Assembly: GCA_026545765.1 (NCBI GenBank) | Contig: CM048842.1 | Location: forward strand, 92,283,230 to 92,347,229 | DNA from: Plantago major | Lineage: Eukaryota; Streptophyta; Magnoliopsida; Lamiales; Plantaginaceae | Reading direction: 5' to 3' | Length of the DNA stretch: 64,000 nt | Part shown: positions 34,792 through 45,994 of the stretch, one piece after another | Layout: every line of letters starts with the position of its first letter | How positions within the stretch are numbered: the stretch's first letter is position 1 | Program-made: the position numbers and the translations under genes | Notes under the pieces: model-generated | Databases searched by the model: none | Told to the model about the DNA's origin: nothing | The model's input: the letters and a program-made list of their open reading frames with translations, nothing else

Positions 34792-37700
34792 ATGGCCCCC
34801 AAGAACACTTCTACCCAGAAATCCCAATCCTCCACTGGTACTGCTGAAAAGCAAGCACCAGAGTTGGTTATCGTCAACAACCGACTGGTTGGAGAGTTTA
34901 ATCCTGACCATTGGACTTCAAATCATAGAATGATTTGGGGTGGTGCCATGGTTGAGGAATACCTAACGGCCGCAATAGAGAACCAAGCTGACAGAAAGCT
35001 AATTTCTGACATGCTTGAAAAGGCAAACATCAAGGGTTTTCTATCTGCTCGCCCTAGTGGAATTTCATCACTTGATGTGTTGGAATTCTACAACAACTCC
35101 AGGATAATTTCCTGTGTTTCTGAAGGCACTGCAATAGTGTCTATCAAGACTTCAGTCCAAGGAAAGGAAATCCTTCTGGACTTGAAGACATTCTGCAAGT
35201 TGTTTGAACTTCAAAATCTTGGAAAGGATTTTGAAATTAACACCAAGGATGATGATCTCCTTGAAGGTGTTAAACAACTTTACAGTGATGTGTGTGATCT
35301 TGAAAAATCAGATACACCCACTGAGTTCAAGCTTGCTTACATCCGAACCAGACATCTGATGGTTCATTGGGATGTATTGGCATGTATCCTTCACAGATGC
35401 TTTGATGGTCTCCAGGGAGGTGCTGACCAGATAAGCCAAGAACGGTGGATGATGATGTTCTTGCTGAATCAACAAGATGTATATCGGAAAACCCCTTCAA
35501 CTGGGGAAAGTACGCCTTCATGAAATTTGTGAAGAAGGTACAAGGCTTCGAGCCTAAGATTGCCAAAGGACTAGATGAGCCCAAGGCCACAGTTAACTAT
35601 GGTCTGAAAATATGCTACTTGCTGGAGAAGCTTGGCATTGAGCTCAGAGAGACGGCTGAAATAGCCAACAGCAACCTTCTCTACAAGTATGAGCACACAA
35701 ACATGATGAAAAAGGTTGCTGGGTCTCAGAAAGGTTCTAAGAAGCGCAAGTCTGAGAATATATCTGAGGAAAAGGTTGCGACCAAGAATCCCAGAACTTC
35801 AAGAAAGAAGTCTGCTGGCAAGACAGAAGACACACCCTTTGAGGTTGTCGATTCCCAGATATCTGCAGGCATTGCTGATGAACTGATCAATGCAGATGAA
35901 CTAATTAATGCTGCCAAAGAGTTCATATCTACTGAACAAGTAGATACAGCAAGAGAAAGTGCATTCCGAAATGTGAAGACTATCACAGAATGCCTTGCTG
36001 ATGAACTAATCAATGCTGCTAAATCAGGTGAACAGCACCAAGCCCCATCTGCAAAAATCACAGGAGTAATGGACCAATCAGTTCCTAATGCTGATGAGAG
36101 CTCTGATGATGAAGATGACACTTTAAACATCTCTCAAGTCCTACAAAAAGCAAAAAGGGCCAAGGTTACTGTACAAGTAACTGGTGATAAGGTATCTGAA
36201 GAAGAACCTACACCTCAGGATGTTGAGCCTGTAGCAAAGGTTGTTGGTGCGTCATCAGGGAATGTTTCCTATGCACAGCTTCAAGAAGCCCTGATGAGTG
36301 GTAATTTAGTACTGGATGATGAAGATGAGAATGCCATGTCTAAAAGTCTGGAAGAACGTTCAACTGATCAATCTTCTGCTTCCAGACAACCACAACAACC
36401 ACAAACACAACAACCACAACCACAACAGCCACAAGTGGTTGATGAAATGGTTAATGAGCTCCATTTCGAAATACCAGCATTCCAAAAGGCTGAAGAAAAT
36501 CCTGCAAAAGAGCCGGTTCCCCAACTCTCTGAGAGGGATCAAACTGAGACTTCTACTCAGAATGATCAACCAGGGGAGGCAACTGAGTTGCAAACTCAGG
36601 AAAGGTGTGAAGTACCAGAAACTTCAAGCAAAGAAAATCCACTGGGACAAGAGGACCTAAGTATGGAAAGGTCACAAGTTCCAGAGACCATTCAGCCTGA
36701 AATTGTTCAGGTAGATGATTGGTTTAACTCTTATCTTGTGAACATTTTATGCTTATATATCTTTTCTCATAAAAATTTCTTTGTTATAGGCTGAGTTAGA
36801 AACGCATAAACAAGAGGAAGCTGAAAAGCTTGCCTCAGATACTGAAAAAGAGGTCCCTTCAACCTCATCTCTTGAGAAATCTGAGCCTGTGCCACAGGCT
36901 CCAACTGAGATGGAAGAAGATAAGGCAGAAATGCCGGAGCCAAACCCAGAGACCAACAAGGTTTCTGAAGAATACATCACTGAGCCTTCTAACTTGAAGG
37001 CTCAATCAGAAGTAGAAATGCAAGGGGACAAAGTTGCGACTCCCCCTGCATCAATGGAAATTGATGAAGCCCCCAAGGCTACATCACTCGAAAGAACACC
37101 AGAAACTGCACAAGTTTATGAGAAAAATGAATCTGAGCTTCATTTTGAGGAAGTTCAAGAAAGAAAGGTTGCTGAGGACTAGACTTCAAAGTCTCCACCT
37201 CACAACAAGATATCTGAGACACCAATTGTCTCAGTAGTTCAAGTCTCTGAGCCTGAAGTACTTACTCAGGTAACTCAGAAACCAAACTACACTTCCACTC
37301 AGATATCTACCAAAGTTTTGAAACTCATTCAAAGATCTTTCTTTCAGGCTCAAACAGGTTCCCATTGATGATAAAATGGACCTCCTTCCCTTCTTCAAGG
37401 CTCAAACACTGCCGAAGCACATACAATGCTTCAAGAAATGTCAGAGATTATGGTGCTCTGATCTCTCTGAAATATTGAGAATCACTGATCAACCAAACAG
37501 ACGAGCACGAGCTCTTGACCTGGAAACTTATGTCCAAGCAATGTTCCTTACAGAACAATACACGATTCGACTCTCTGCTGAGGACTTTTCGGAGAAGTGG
37601 CGCCTGATTTCGCAAGCCTTTGGCGAAGATGGTCAGACAAGATTACAGATATCATTCAAGCCAGTTCTGCCCCAGACTCTGCAATTCTTACCTTCTGAAC

Positions 37701-40159
37701 AAGAAGAAGTAAATGGGCAGAAGATCACTATCCCGGAAGTGATCAATCTTGTGTCTGAAGATGACGAGGAGGAAGAGATAAACGAGAATGACTTCGAACC
37801 TCCCACTGACCATCATCACAAGGATGACGACAAAAAGGATGATGAAGATGCCCCTGCACCAGGGACCGGAGGAATCTCACAAAGAAAACTTACCTCATCT
37901 GCTGAAAAGCAAACTGAGAGGAAATCAAAGAGATCACCGCCTCCATCTCCTCAAAAGTCAAAACATCCATCTTCCCAACAACAAGTTACTACTGAACAAG
38001 TAGTTGAGCTTTTTGAAGAAACTTCTCAGAAAATATTGAATACTCAATCCAGAAGTGCTCAACTCAAACAGCTGTTGGAAGAAGAACAACAGCTCCATCT
38101 TCAACTAGAAGACCAGATAGCTAGATCCAGAGATAAGCTAGATCAACTACAAGATCAATATCTGCAAGAGATGATTGCTTACTCTGAGGTCAAAGAGCTA
38201 CAGGATGCTGTAACTGCGCTCAACAAAGAACTCGATACTGAAGAAGTATCTGAAATCAAGCATGATGCTAAGGCTGCATCAACTTCAAAAGATGTACCAT
38301 CCTCCTCCCAGAAAGGGAAGAAACCACTCTCAGAGATGGTTGCTGGACTTGACACGATTGATGAGAATGTCCAAGAGGGTGAAGATCACTGGGCTGATTA
38401 CTCAGATGATGAAGAAGACAAGACTTTGGCAGAACACCGCAATGAACATCTGGCGGTTTCTCATTTAAAAAGGAAGCTGCTAGCTCCTAAAATTTTCAAC
38501 AAACTGCCAAACGTCCACTCCAACGAATACATGAGCAGATACCAAGTTCTGTCTCAACTGAGAAAGGAGTTGTCTTCACAAAATAGGGAAGTAACTGCCT
38601 CCGTCCCCTCTGAACTGAAGAAGTTCACTGAGCTCATCACTTAGAGAACCACAAGCATAGTCATTGCTCAGAAAGATCTGGGAATGATAAGGGACGATGA
38701 TGCGTCTTTAGCTGAAAAAGCTTTCCAAGAGGCAAGTTACACTGCTGGAAAAGCAGATGCCATCCTAGGCCCACTGGCAGAGCTCACTGATAAGGACAAT
38801 GGTCTTATCAAACAAAATCAGGAGCTCAAAGCCGAACTTCAGAAGTTGGTCAGTGCCTACAACTATTTACAAGGGCACTTTGACTCTCTCTCAGAATCTT
38901 TCATGAGACTGAGTCAGCCAACAATGACTAAGGGGGAAAGGTTATACAAATCTGGAAATGGACCTCAAAGTCAGGGGGAATGGGAAGAAGGAGCAGAAAA
39001 CAAGAAGAAATCTGGAGTTGGTGCTGCTCAGAGAGGAAGTAAATCAAAGAAAACTTCCCAGCCACCACTCAGAATACAAGAACCCTCCTCAAGCCAAGCT
39101 GCTTTGCAAATAGTAGCTGCTTCCCAGAGACCCACTGAAGGTACTACAATGATTACAAGGGCAAGGGCACAGAAACCTCCAAGGAGTACCAAGGCTCCAA
39201 GGAGAAGACAAGTCAAAGGGATTGATGTCTCTTCTCAAGAAGAAGAAGAAGGACAAATCAAGTCCCTGGGCAATGAAGAAGGCTGCAAAACTCTCACAAG
39301 ATTAAATCTTGATGATGATGATGAGGAATCTAGTGAAGATGAAGCTCCTCTTCACAGAAAAAGGAAATTAGAAAGCCTAACTGAGCCCATAGCTGCAAAG
39401 CCACTAGCAGCTAAAACACCCTCTAGAAATACCAAGTCTATCCAGGGTGGTGATTCTTCAAACAACCCCAAGGAGAATTCTAGACATAAAAGGAACAGAC
39501 TGAGAGCTGAGCAAAGACTAAGTCAACTTCCACTCAGGCCAGAAGAAGCCAAAATTGAGTATGTGAAGTATGATAATAGTTCCTTTGTCTACAGGTGCAT
39601 CAATCAAAAGAATGGCTATTGGATTCTGGAACTGAAGCATCTATTGGTAAATTCAAGATTTCCAGAACCCATTCATAAACAACTCATGGCATGGAGAAAA
39701 GACAAACCTACCTTGATCAACACCAATCACATTAAAGCATGGTTAGATTTTGAAGTTGTCAAGAGAACTGAAGCCATGAAAAAGGACCTCTCTGATGAAT
39801 GTCCATATGGAAAGCCAGATGATGTGCACAGAATTCTAAACATTACTGGAACAGGCACAAGAGCAAGACTCGCTGTGGAACCCTATGAGTCGTTCTATCT
39901 AACAGAAGATCAATACAAGGGTGACATCAGATATCTGAAGATTATCTACGAATATTTCAAACTCTCAGATATCAGAATAGAGCATGCCTGGAAATGGGGA
40001 AAGTATCTGTGGGTCAAACACTTTGTCAAGAAAAATCCAACCAAAACCTACAAAGAGGTCTGTGGATATGCCAGAGACACAGAGATGCTCGTCATAACTC
40101 TTCTCTATGATTATTTTGATGACATCAAAAGGTTTGGAGATAGGAAATTTGCAGACTGA
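34792..40159 (+). pseudogene. Large additional ORF after copia pol, with two introns
   Basis: A gene-like unit of roughly 1730 codons, the position of the env-like ORF of Sireviruses. Segments: 34792 to about 35440, a frameshift, then 35445-36710; intron 36711-36789 (GT...TTATAG); 36790-37269; intron 37270-37357 (GT...AACAG); 37358-40159. Both introns are flanked by exons in phase 0, and joining them keeps the frame. In-frame TAG codons at 37180-37182 and 38642-38644 and the shift near 35440 break it. Content: N-terminal globular part (NPFNWGKYAF, similar to proteins labelled putative plant transposon protein), Glu/Ser-rich linkers, a Pro-Gln repeat near 36385-36430, a coiled coil near 38050-38220, basic KR-rich patches and a folded-looking C-terminus (39540-40159). 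I see no signal peptide or membrane segment, so an envelope role is not supported. Confidence 0.75.
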
Positions 40160-40536
40160 TCCACAGAGTTGCTGTTGAAGACTGAAGACTTGAAGACTAG
40201 TATTTAGGATGTTTACTTGGAGCTTGGTCACTCCTGTTGTCCTAATTTACTATGTAATCTTTTTGTATTTTTGCTGACTGAGCTTAAATGTATTTTGTTA
40301 AAGTTATCTGTAATCCTTCCTTGTAATTTATCTGATGAACTTACTCTCAGATATTATTCTATAAAAGATAACTTGTCAGCAAAGATCACACCTTGTGATT
40401 TGGTTGATGTTTACTTTCTGCACTTAATTTAATGAATTGAAAAATCATAAGAAATGTTTAAGTGATGGATTGTTCACTCATCCAGATTTGTAATAGGACA
40501 GATAGTCATCGTTGACTGATCAAAAAGGGGGAAATT
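40160..40536 (+). other. 3' non-coding region and polypurine tract of copia element
   Basis: AT-rich tail after the additional ORF. The polypurine tract AAAAAGGGGGAAA at about 40522-40534 directly precedes the LTR. Confidence 0.8.
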
Positions 40537-42269
40537 TGTTAGGAAATTTGTCAGATATTTTGTTAGAAATATCAGTTTAGTTTTGATCAGCAACATGATG
40601 ACCTATCTTAGTCTCAGAAAGGTGACTAGTACTCTTGGTTCACTTGAACATTGTAAAAGAGGAAACCCACTTAGTATGATAGTCTAGTTAATCTTGTATA
40701 GGATGTTAGGTCTCAAATGTAATTTTTATTTTATGAAGAGAAGACCAAGAAGAAGACATCCAAGCAGAACAAGTTCAACAACATTGAAGATTTGAAGAAC
40801 TGCACAAGATTACTGAAATATGTTTACAGATACCTTGGCCAGATATCTTAAAGACATAAATAGTTGCGACCAAAACTATGTCACAAAAGATATCTGAGAA
40901 TCAAAAGGGTCTATCTGGAAAACAAGGAAAGTGTCCACAGATATCTTCTTACAGATACCTCGAGCTTTATAACCACATCTCTGAAAAGAGAAATACAGAT
41001 TGTAAACAAAGTTGTTTCAATTCAAAGTGGTATCTGAAGATTAAAGATAAGTACGTGCAAAATTCAGAGAGAAAAACTGCTTAAGTCAAATCTTTGAGAT
41101 AAAGCATAGTTTCGTTGACACTACAGGACAAAAAGTATAGTACAATGCATTTAATGCACGGACAGAGATGTCTGAATAAAAGCAACGGTTGCTTCTGAAG
41201 AAGAAGACAAATCTGCTACAGTACTATACACAGATATCAATAGTTTGAATTTGAGCCTAACGGATACTATTCAAACGGCACTCAAATTCATCTATAAATA
41301 TCAACACTTAGACTGCTTGAGAAAACACCTTAGACACAACCTCAGACGCTGAAACATACTCTGAATATCCTACTCTCTCAAAGCAAACTACTTACTCTTA
41401 AGCTTACTGTTGCGACCATAGCTTTTGATCTTAAGTAGCACTGAAGTTCTAAGTGTCCTGATCCTAAACAAGTAAAGCTATCTGTGAAAGAGTTGAATCG
41501 AAAGATCAAACATCTGAGATTCATTCTCTTGAACAGTTATCATAAGACTTGGGTCAGTAAAAGAACAAGATACATACATTGAAAAGTATATTAAGTATAC
41601 TTGATTCACTGAGTATTCTGATTAACTGAAAAGTTAATATAAGAATCTCATCTGACAAACTCAAACAAAAAACCAACACCATAACTGGCGTGGAGTACAG
41701 GAAGTACTTAGTTTGAAAAATCAGGGAATAACTCCAAGGTTATCGGAGTATAGGAAGTACTTGATTTGGGAAACTAAGGAACAACTCCAAGGTTATTGAG
41801 CATAGGAAGTACTTAGCTTGGGAAGCTAGGGAATAACTCAAAGGTTTCTGAGCATAGGAAGTACTTGGCTGAGATAGTCGGGGAACAACTCAGGGGGAAC
41901 ATTTGGTTGGGAACCATTTGTTTAAAGAAGTCTTAGAATAGGATCTTTGTAAGGTGACCTCAAATATCTATTCTAGTGAATTCTAGGTCTTTGGAAGACC
42001 GAAGTGGATTAGTTGGAGGATTACGCCACCTCCAGATACCACTATACTTGCTGTGTTATTTACCTTTCTGTATTTACATTTCAGCAACACACACACACAC
42101 ATCTTAACTGTTTCTGCACTTATCTATATTAAGTCTTCCGCGCTCTGAATCTAAGTACCAGATATCTTCACAGATATCTGAGAAATAGTGTTTATCGACA
42201 AAAGTTTTAAAAGACTATTCACCCCCCCCCCCCCTCTAGTCTTTTACTTTGCCGTTATCTGGACCAATA
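40537..42269 (+). repeat. 3' LTR of the SIRE-like copia element
   Basis: Starts TGTTAGGAAATTTG after the polypurine tract. It has a TATA-like CTATAAATA near 41291, a 52 bp tandem repeat, a C run at about 42222-42236 and ends near GGACCAATA (expected CA, here TA). Length about 1733 bp. No second copy is in the window. The right edge is set by where Tat pol sequence starts. Confidence 0.75.
41691..41895 (+). repeat. Tandem repeat of about 52 bp, four units, inside the LTR
   Basis: Units carry AGGAAGTACTT near 41699, 41752, 41804 and 41856, each followed by GGGAATAACTC or GGGAACAACTC. It lies downstream of the TATA-like site. Confidence 0.85.
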
Positions 42270-43780
42270 GGCCCGGATATTAATAAGAAAGGGTAACACA
42301 GGTTGGAATCTCAGGAGCTTACAGAAGACCTCCAAACCAAAGAACCTCCCTCTAATGTCTGGACATTGGAAGTGGATGGTTCCTCCACTGGAAGAGTAGG
42401 AGGAATTGGAATCTATCTTAAAAGCCCTGATGGCGTGGAACTCGACTAGGCGATATCCTTGGAATTCAAAGTCACCAATAATGAGGCTGAGTATGAAGCA
42501 ATGTTAGTTGGACTACATCTAGCCAAGTCATGAGGAGAGTAATCCTACTCACTATTACTGACTCATATGTCATGAGTCCTAATCCAATTGTTATGATGAT
42601 TGACACAAGAAGAAACTGGACGACTGACATCTTTAGTTATCTCAAAGACGGATCATTACCAGCTGATCCGAAGGAGTCAAGGAGTGTTCAGTGTCGACTA
42701 AACAGATATTTTATACTTGGAGAAGATTTGTACAAGAGATCTTTTGCTGGGACTCATTTGAGATGTTTAGGCCCGCAAGAGGCGAAGACTGTGCTGGAAG
42801 AAATCCACAGCGGAAGCCATTCCGGAGGACGAACTCTAGCTCAAAAGATCTTCCGACAGGGCTACTACTGGCCTAGCATTGGTAAGGATTCCGCTAGCTT
42901 CGCCCGGAAATGTCCTGATTGTCAATACTATGCGAATATTCCCCATCGTCCGACACACCCTATGATTCCGTCAGTCATAGCGTGTCCGTTTGATCAATGG
43001 GGCATCGATATTATCGGACCATTCCCAAGGGGCACACAACAGAAGAAGGTCTTAATTGTGGTCGTGGAGTATTTCACCAAATGGGTAGAAGCTGAGGCTG
43101 TGGCAACCATCACAGAAAGCCGAGTGCGGACCTTCATTTGGAAAACATCATTTGTCGCTTTGGCCTACCCAGGGTTCTTATCTCGGACAATGGTGCTCAA
43201 TTTTCGGGCAATAGACTCAAGGAATGGTTGGAATCTTTCAAGATTGAACAACGCTTCACATCTGTCGGATACCCACAAGCCAATGGAGAATTGTTAAGAT
43301 CCTGGAGAAGCGGCTACGAACTTCTTAAGAAAGTTGGGCGGATGAGAACTTCTCCATTCGCCCTGGTTTATGGCTCAGAGGCAGTCATACCAGCGGAAAT
43401 TGCCGTCGAGACTATGAGGGTCCAAGAGTTTAATGATTCCGCCAATCGTGAAGCTCGGATATTCGATCTAGACATGCTGGAACAAAAAAGAACTGAAGCA
43501 TTGGCTTATATCCACAGGTACCAAGCAACTGCAGCTCGGGCCTACAACAGGAACGTTCAAGCTTGAGACTTACAGGTCGGAGACCTAGTGCTCCGCCGAG
43601 CTGATATCTTGAGCAATATTGGGAAGCTTAAGCCCAAATGGGAAGGACCTTACAAGATTGTCGGTGCGAGAGTGAACGGAAGCTACTGGTGGAGGGCAAT
43701 GCGGACACCCACTCAAGCGTACTTGGAATGCCAGGAACCTTCAAAAGTTTTACACATAGGGGTGGTTACGCGGACCCCTG
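42270..43780 (+). pseudogene. Tat pol fragment: second RNase H and integrase, damaged
   Basis: The fragment opens with the linker and start of the second RNase H (TLEVDGSSTGRVGGIG near 42363), which has an in-frame TAG and then loses about 225 bases at 42532 compared with element D. Integrase follows: zinc region (HSGSHSGGRT, CPDCQYY), the first catalytic Asp (GIDIIGPFPRG) and, after a frameshift near 43138, LISDNGAQF with the second Asp. A deletion near 43290 removes the segment with the catalytic Glu that D still has (NGQAESTNK). A TGA at 43564-43566 and further shifts damage the C-terminal part (LSNIGKLKPKWEGPYKIVG). No enzyme can be made from it. Confidence 0.88.
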
Positions 43781-44808
43781 TCGATCATTTGGATATTTTA
43801 AGCTCAAACTGTTTATTACACGGAACTCCGTCAGTTCTGTTTCTGTTAACCCTTTTGTCATTGGCTATGCAGCCCACAAGTTGTAATAGCATTTCCTTCA
43901 AATCAATACAACTTCTATCTTTCAATTCGTGCATCTGAGATTTAACGTTCAAATGACAACAAAAGGCAAGCAATGAATTTTATTCATATATGAAACGAAG
44001 TATACATAACGCTGTCTTTGTAGTCTACAATCTCGGATCTTTATCCGGATCTACAGCTGCAATACATATACTGTAGAGAAAGTCTCTGTAGATACGTCAT
44101 CTTTCGTCGAGATTATTCCTCCAACAGGAAAGTACTCTACGTAGTCGTCACTTCCGGAGACACCAAGGATCTGATGTGCTTGCACAATATAGAAAGATTA
44201 TATGAGTTCGAATCCTACTATATCACCATACCTTTGATTCCCTCTACGGATATCATGCACACTGTGCATGGACACATTAAAATAGTGAGTGATTGGCACT
44301 TGGAATCTCACTCTCTTGAACAGATTAGACGGACACATCTGCTATATCCGACATCAAACCTTCAATCTCGAGGCGAGGGGGTCCTTCAAAGGTACATGTT
44401 TGGTCGAATCCGAGCACGGGTCTGACGCATTGATCGTATGGCGACCCACCCGCAAATAGCTCACCGGAAAGGAAAAGCTCCTACCGGGTGGATCGCACAT
44501 ACGACCGATAAGAACATCCGTTAGTCTACCTACGGATCCAAGCATTTACCGAGATCTGGTTTTTCGAACGACTGATCTCCAGCAATCATCCCCTCCAGAC
44601 CCACGCCACTCTCAAACTCAAGACAAGCACCGATTTGAGAGTGGACGGGAGTCTCGAGGGGGAGACTAGTCAAGAAATCATCTTCTTATGGCTACTACCA
44701 GGCTTAAACTATGGAGACCTATCCAACTTTGATAAAGAAGGTGGAAATTTTCAGTAAGAATGGAAATTGGAGTCGGATTTAGGCGATCAGTGCAAAGGAG
44801 AGCTCGGG

Positions 44809-44816
44809 TATTTATA
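44809..44816 (-). promoter_or_regulatory. Third minus-strand TATA-like box in Tat tail
   Basis: TATAAATA on the minus strand. An AATAAA lies about 830 bases downstream at 43979-43984. No long frame lies between them. Confidence 0.35.
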
Positions 44817-45616
44817 GACGGGACGAACCAATAAGCGTCCGACACGTAAGAACCTTGACGTCAGCAATGGGCTTGTGCCATCCGTAGGGCCGAACAGTGT
44901 TGGATTGACTGAGCTTACCCTATCTGATCGAGATAAGCCCATTAACCACGTCCGCGTTTGTACTGGCTGGTCATGTTACAGGGACATTTGCATGAATATG
45001 ATCCGACAAAGTAAGGATATGAAAAAGGTGACGATTTCATCTAATAAGGAAAGTCCGAATTTCATTATAAAATCATCCGAGCATATAAAAACGGAGAGTA
45101 CAATTTTTTGATGTCCGAGAACCATACATATTTCTACGGGGCATACCCCGCCTTGTCCCTTCAGTGGATTCCTGAGGTTGAGCTCTAAGATTCTGGGCCA
45201 CCACCTTGAGCCCGACGAGCTTGCTGCTGCATTCGGATCCTCCTACGGATCATCTTCAGTGTCCGCTCTCTCTATTCCTCGGCTTGCCTCCTGGCAATCC
45301 CCGGACACAGAGGGGGATCACCTTCTGGATCAAGTCATCCGCAGTGCCTTTACCAGGATAAATCGGAGGGTGCATGTTTCCGCAAGCACAATTTATCCAA
45401 TGCTGGCATCAATTGTACATGGGATCATCTGGTTCTCAAACATGGAGGTTTCCTGTTGGGAGACATCTACCGGGCATTGAGGTGAAGTTGCCTAGCTCGG
45501 ACTGATTTTTCTCGAGCTGATTCCGACATCTTGGAGAAATCCAACTTTTTCGAAGAGTAAAATTTCTAGAAAAGAAGAGGGGTAAAGCAATGAGAAAGGC
45601 AGAATTACCATGCCCT

Positions 45617-45624
45617 TATTTATA
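45617..45624 (-). promoter_or_regulatory. Second minus-strand TATA-like box in Tat tail
   Basis: TATAAATA on the minus strand with an ATG about 85 bases downstream (near 45531). Only a short frame follows. Function inferred from sequence alone. Confidence 0.35.
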
Positions 45625-45994
45625 GGAACGAAGAATCTTTACGATTACGCCACATGTCCACCATATGACGACTCGGGAGATGGAGGGACGCAGTAATAAT
45701 GACAATTTCACTGCTTCACCTTTCCGCTTCTAGAAGATTACGCATCCCCATAAAATAAACTGGTATAGTAAAGATGAACGGTCCGAGGATCAGAAAGATA
45801 ATGATTTGATTATCTTCTATCAGAGGCCATTTAGAGCAATCCGTGTTTGTAAGAAATGTAGATTGAAGATAACTTAGCATGTGATTCCTACGGATGAAGG
45901 AAAGGATAAATATCGTATTTAGCAACATTCTGTGCCATCAAAAGGTCATCATTCAACATGTTACAAATATTCCACGGGGCATACCCCGGACTTC

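Larger units (their letters stand above)
28658..42269 (+). mobile_element. SIRE/Maximus-like Ty1/copia retrotransposon, 5' truncated
   Basis: A plus-strand copia element of 13.6 kb: part of gag, full pol, a long additional ORF region, a polypurine tract and one LTR of about 1.7 kb. The long gag, the size and the large ORF after pol fit the Sirevirus (SIRE/Maximus) lineage. The 5' LTR, PBS and first part of gag are missing; the left end joins directly to the cut LTR of the LARD-like element. The right end joins to the middle of a Tat-element pol fragment. Neither junction shows a target duplication, so the element was probably trimmed by deletion or recombination. Confidence 0.85.
43781..45994. 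other. Tail of Tat element with minus-strand promoter-like and polyA-like sites
   Basis: There is no long gene here. On the minus strand there are TATAAATA boxes at 45617-45624 and 44809-44816 and an AATAAA at 43979-43984. Downstream of the first box, a minus-strand ATG near 45531 opens only about 20 codons. A 14 bp palindrome, CGGGGCATACCCCG, lies near 45137 and again near 45974. The layout suggests one or two further short antisense transcripts, perhaps decayed genes. Part of the stretch has its match at the end of the window in element D. Confidence 0.45.

Noticed and set aside
34792-40159. Calling the extra copia ORF an envelope gene
   Set aside because: No signal peptide or transmembrane segment is visible; position alone is not enough.
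45178-45480. Plus-strand 100-residue frame in the Tat tail
   Set aside because: No motif, and the promoter-like signals of this region are on the other strand.
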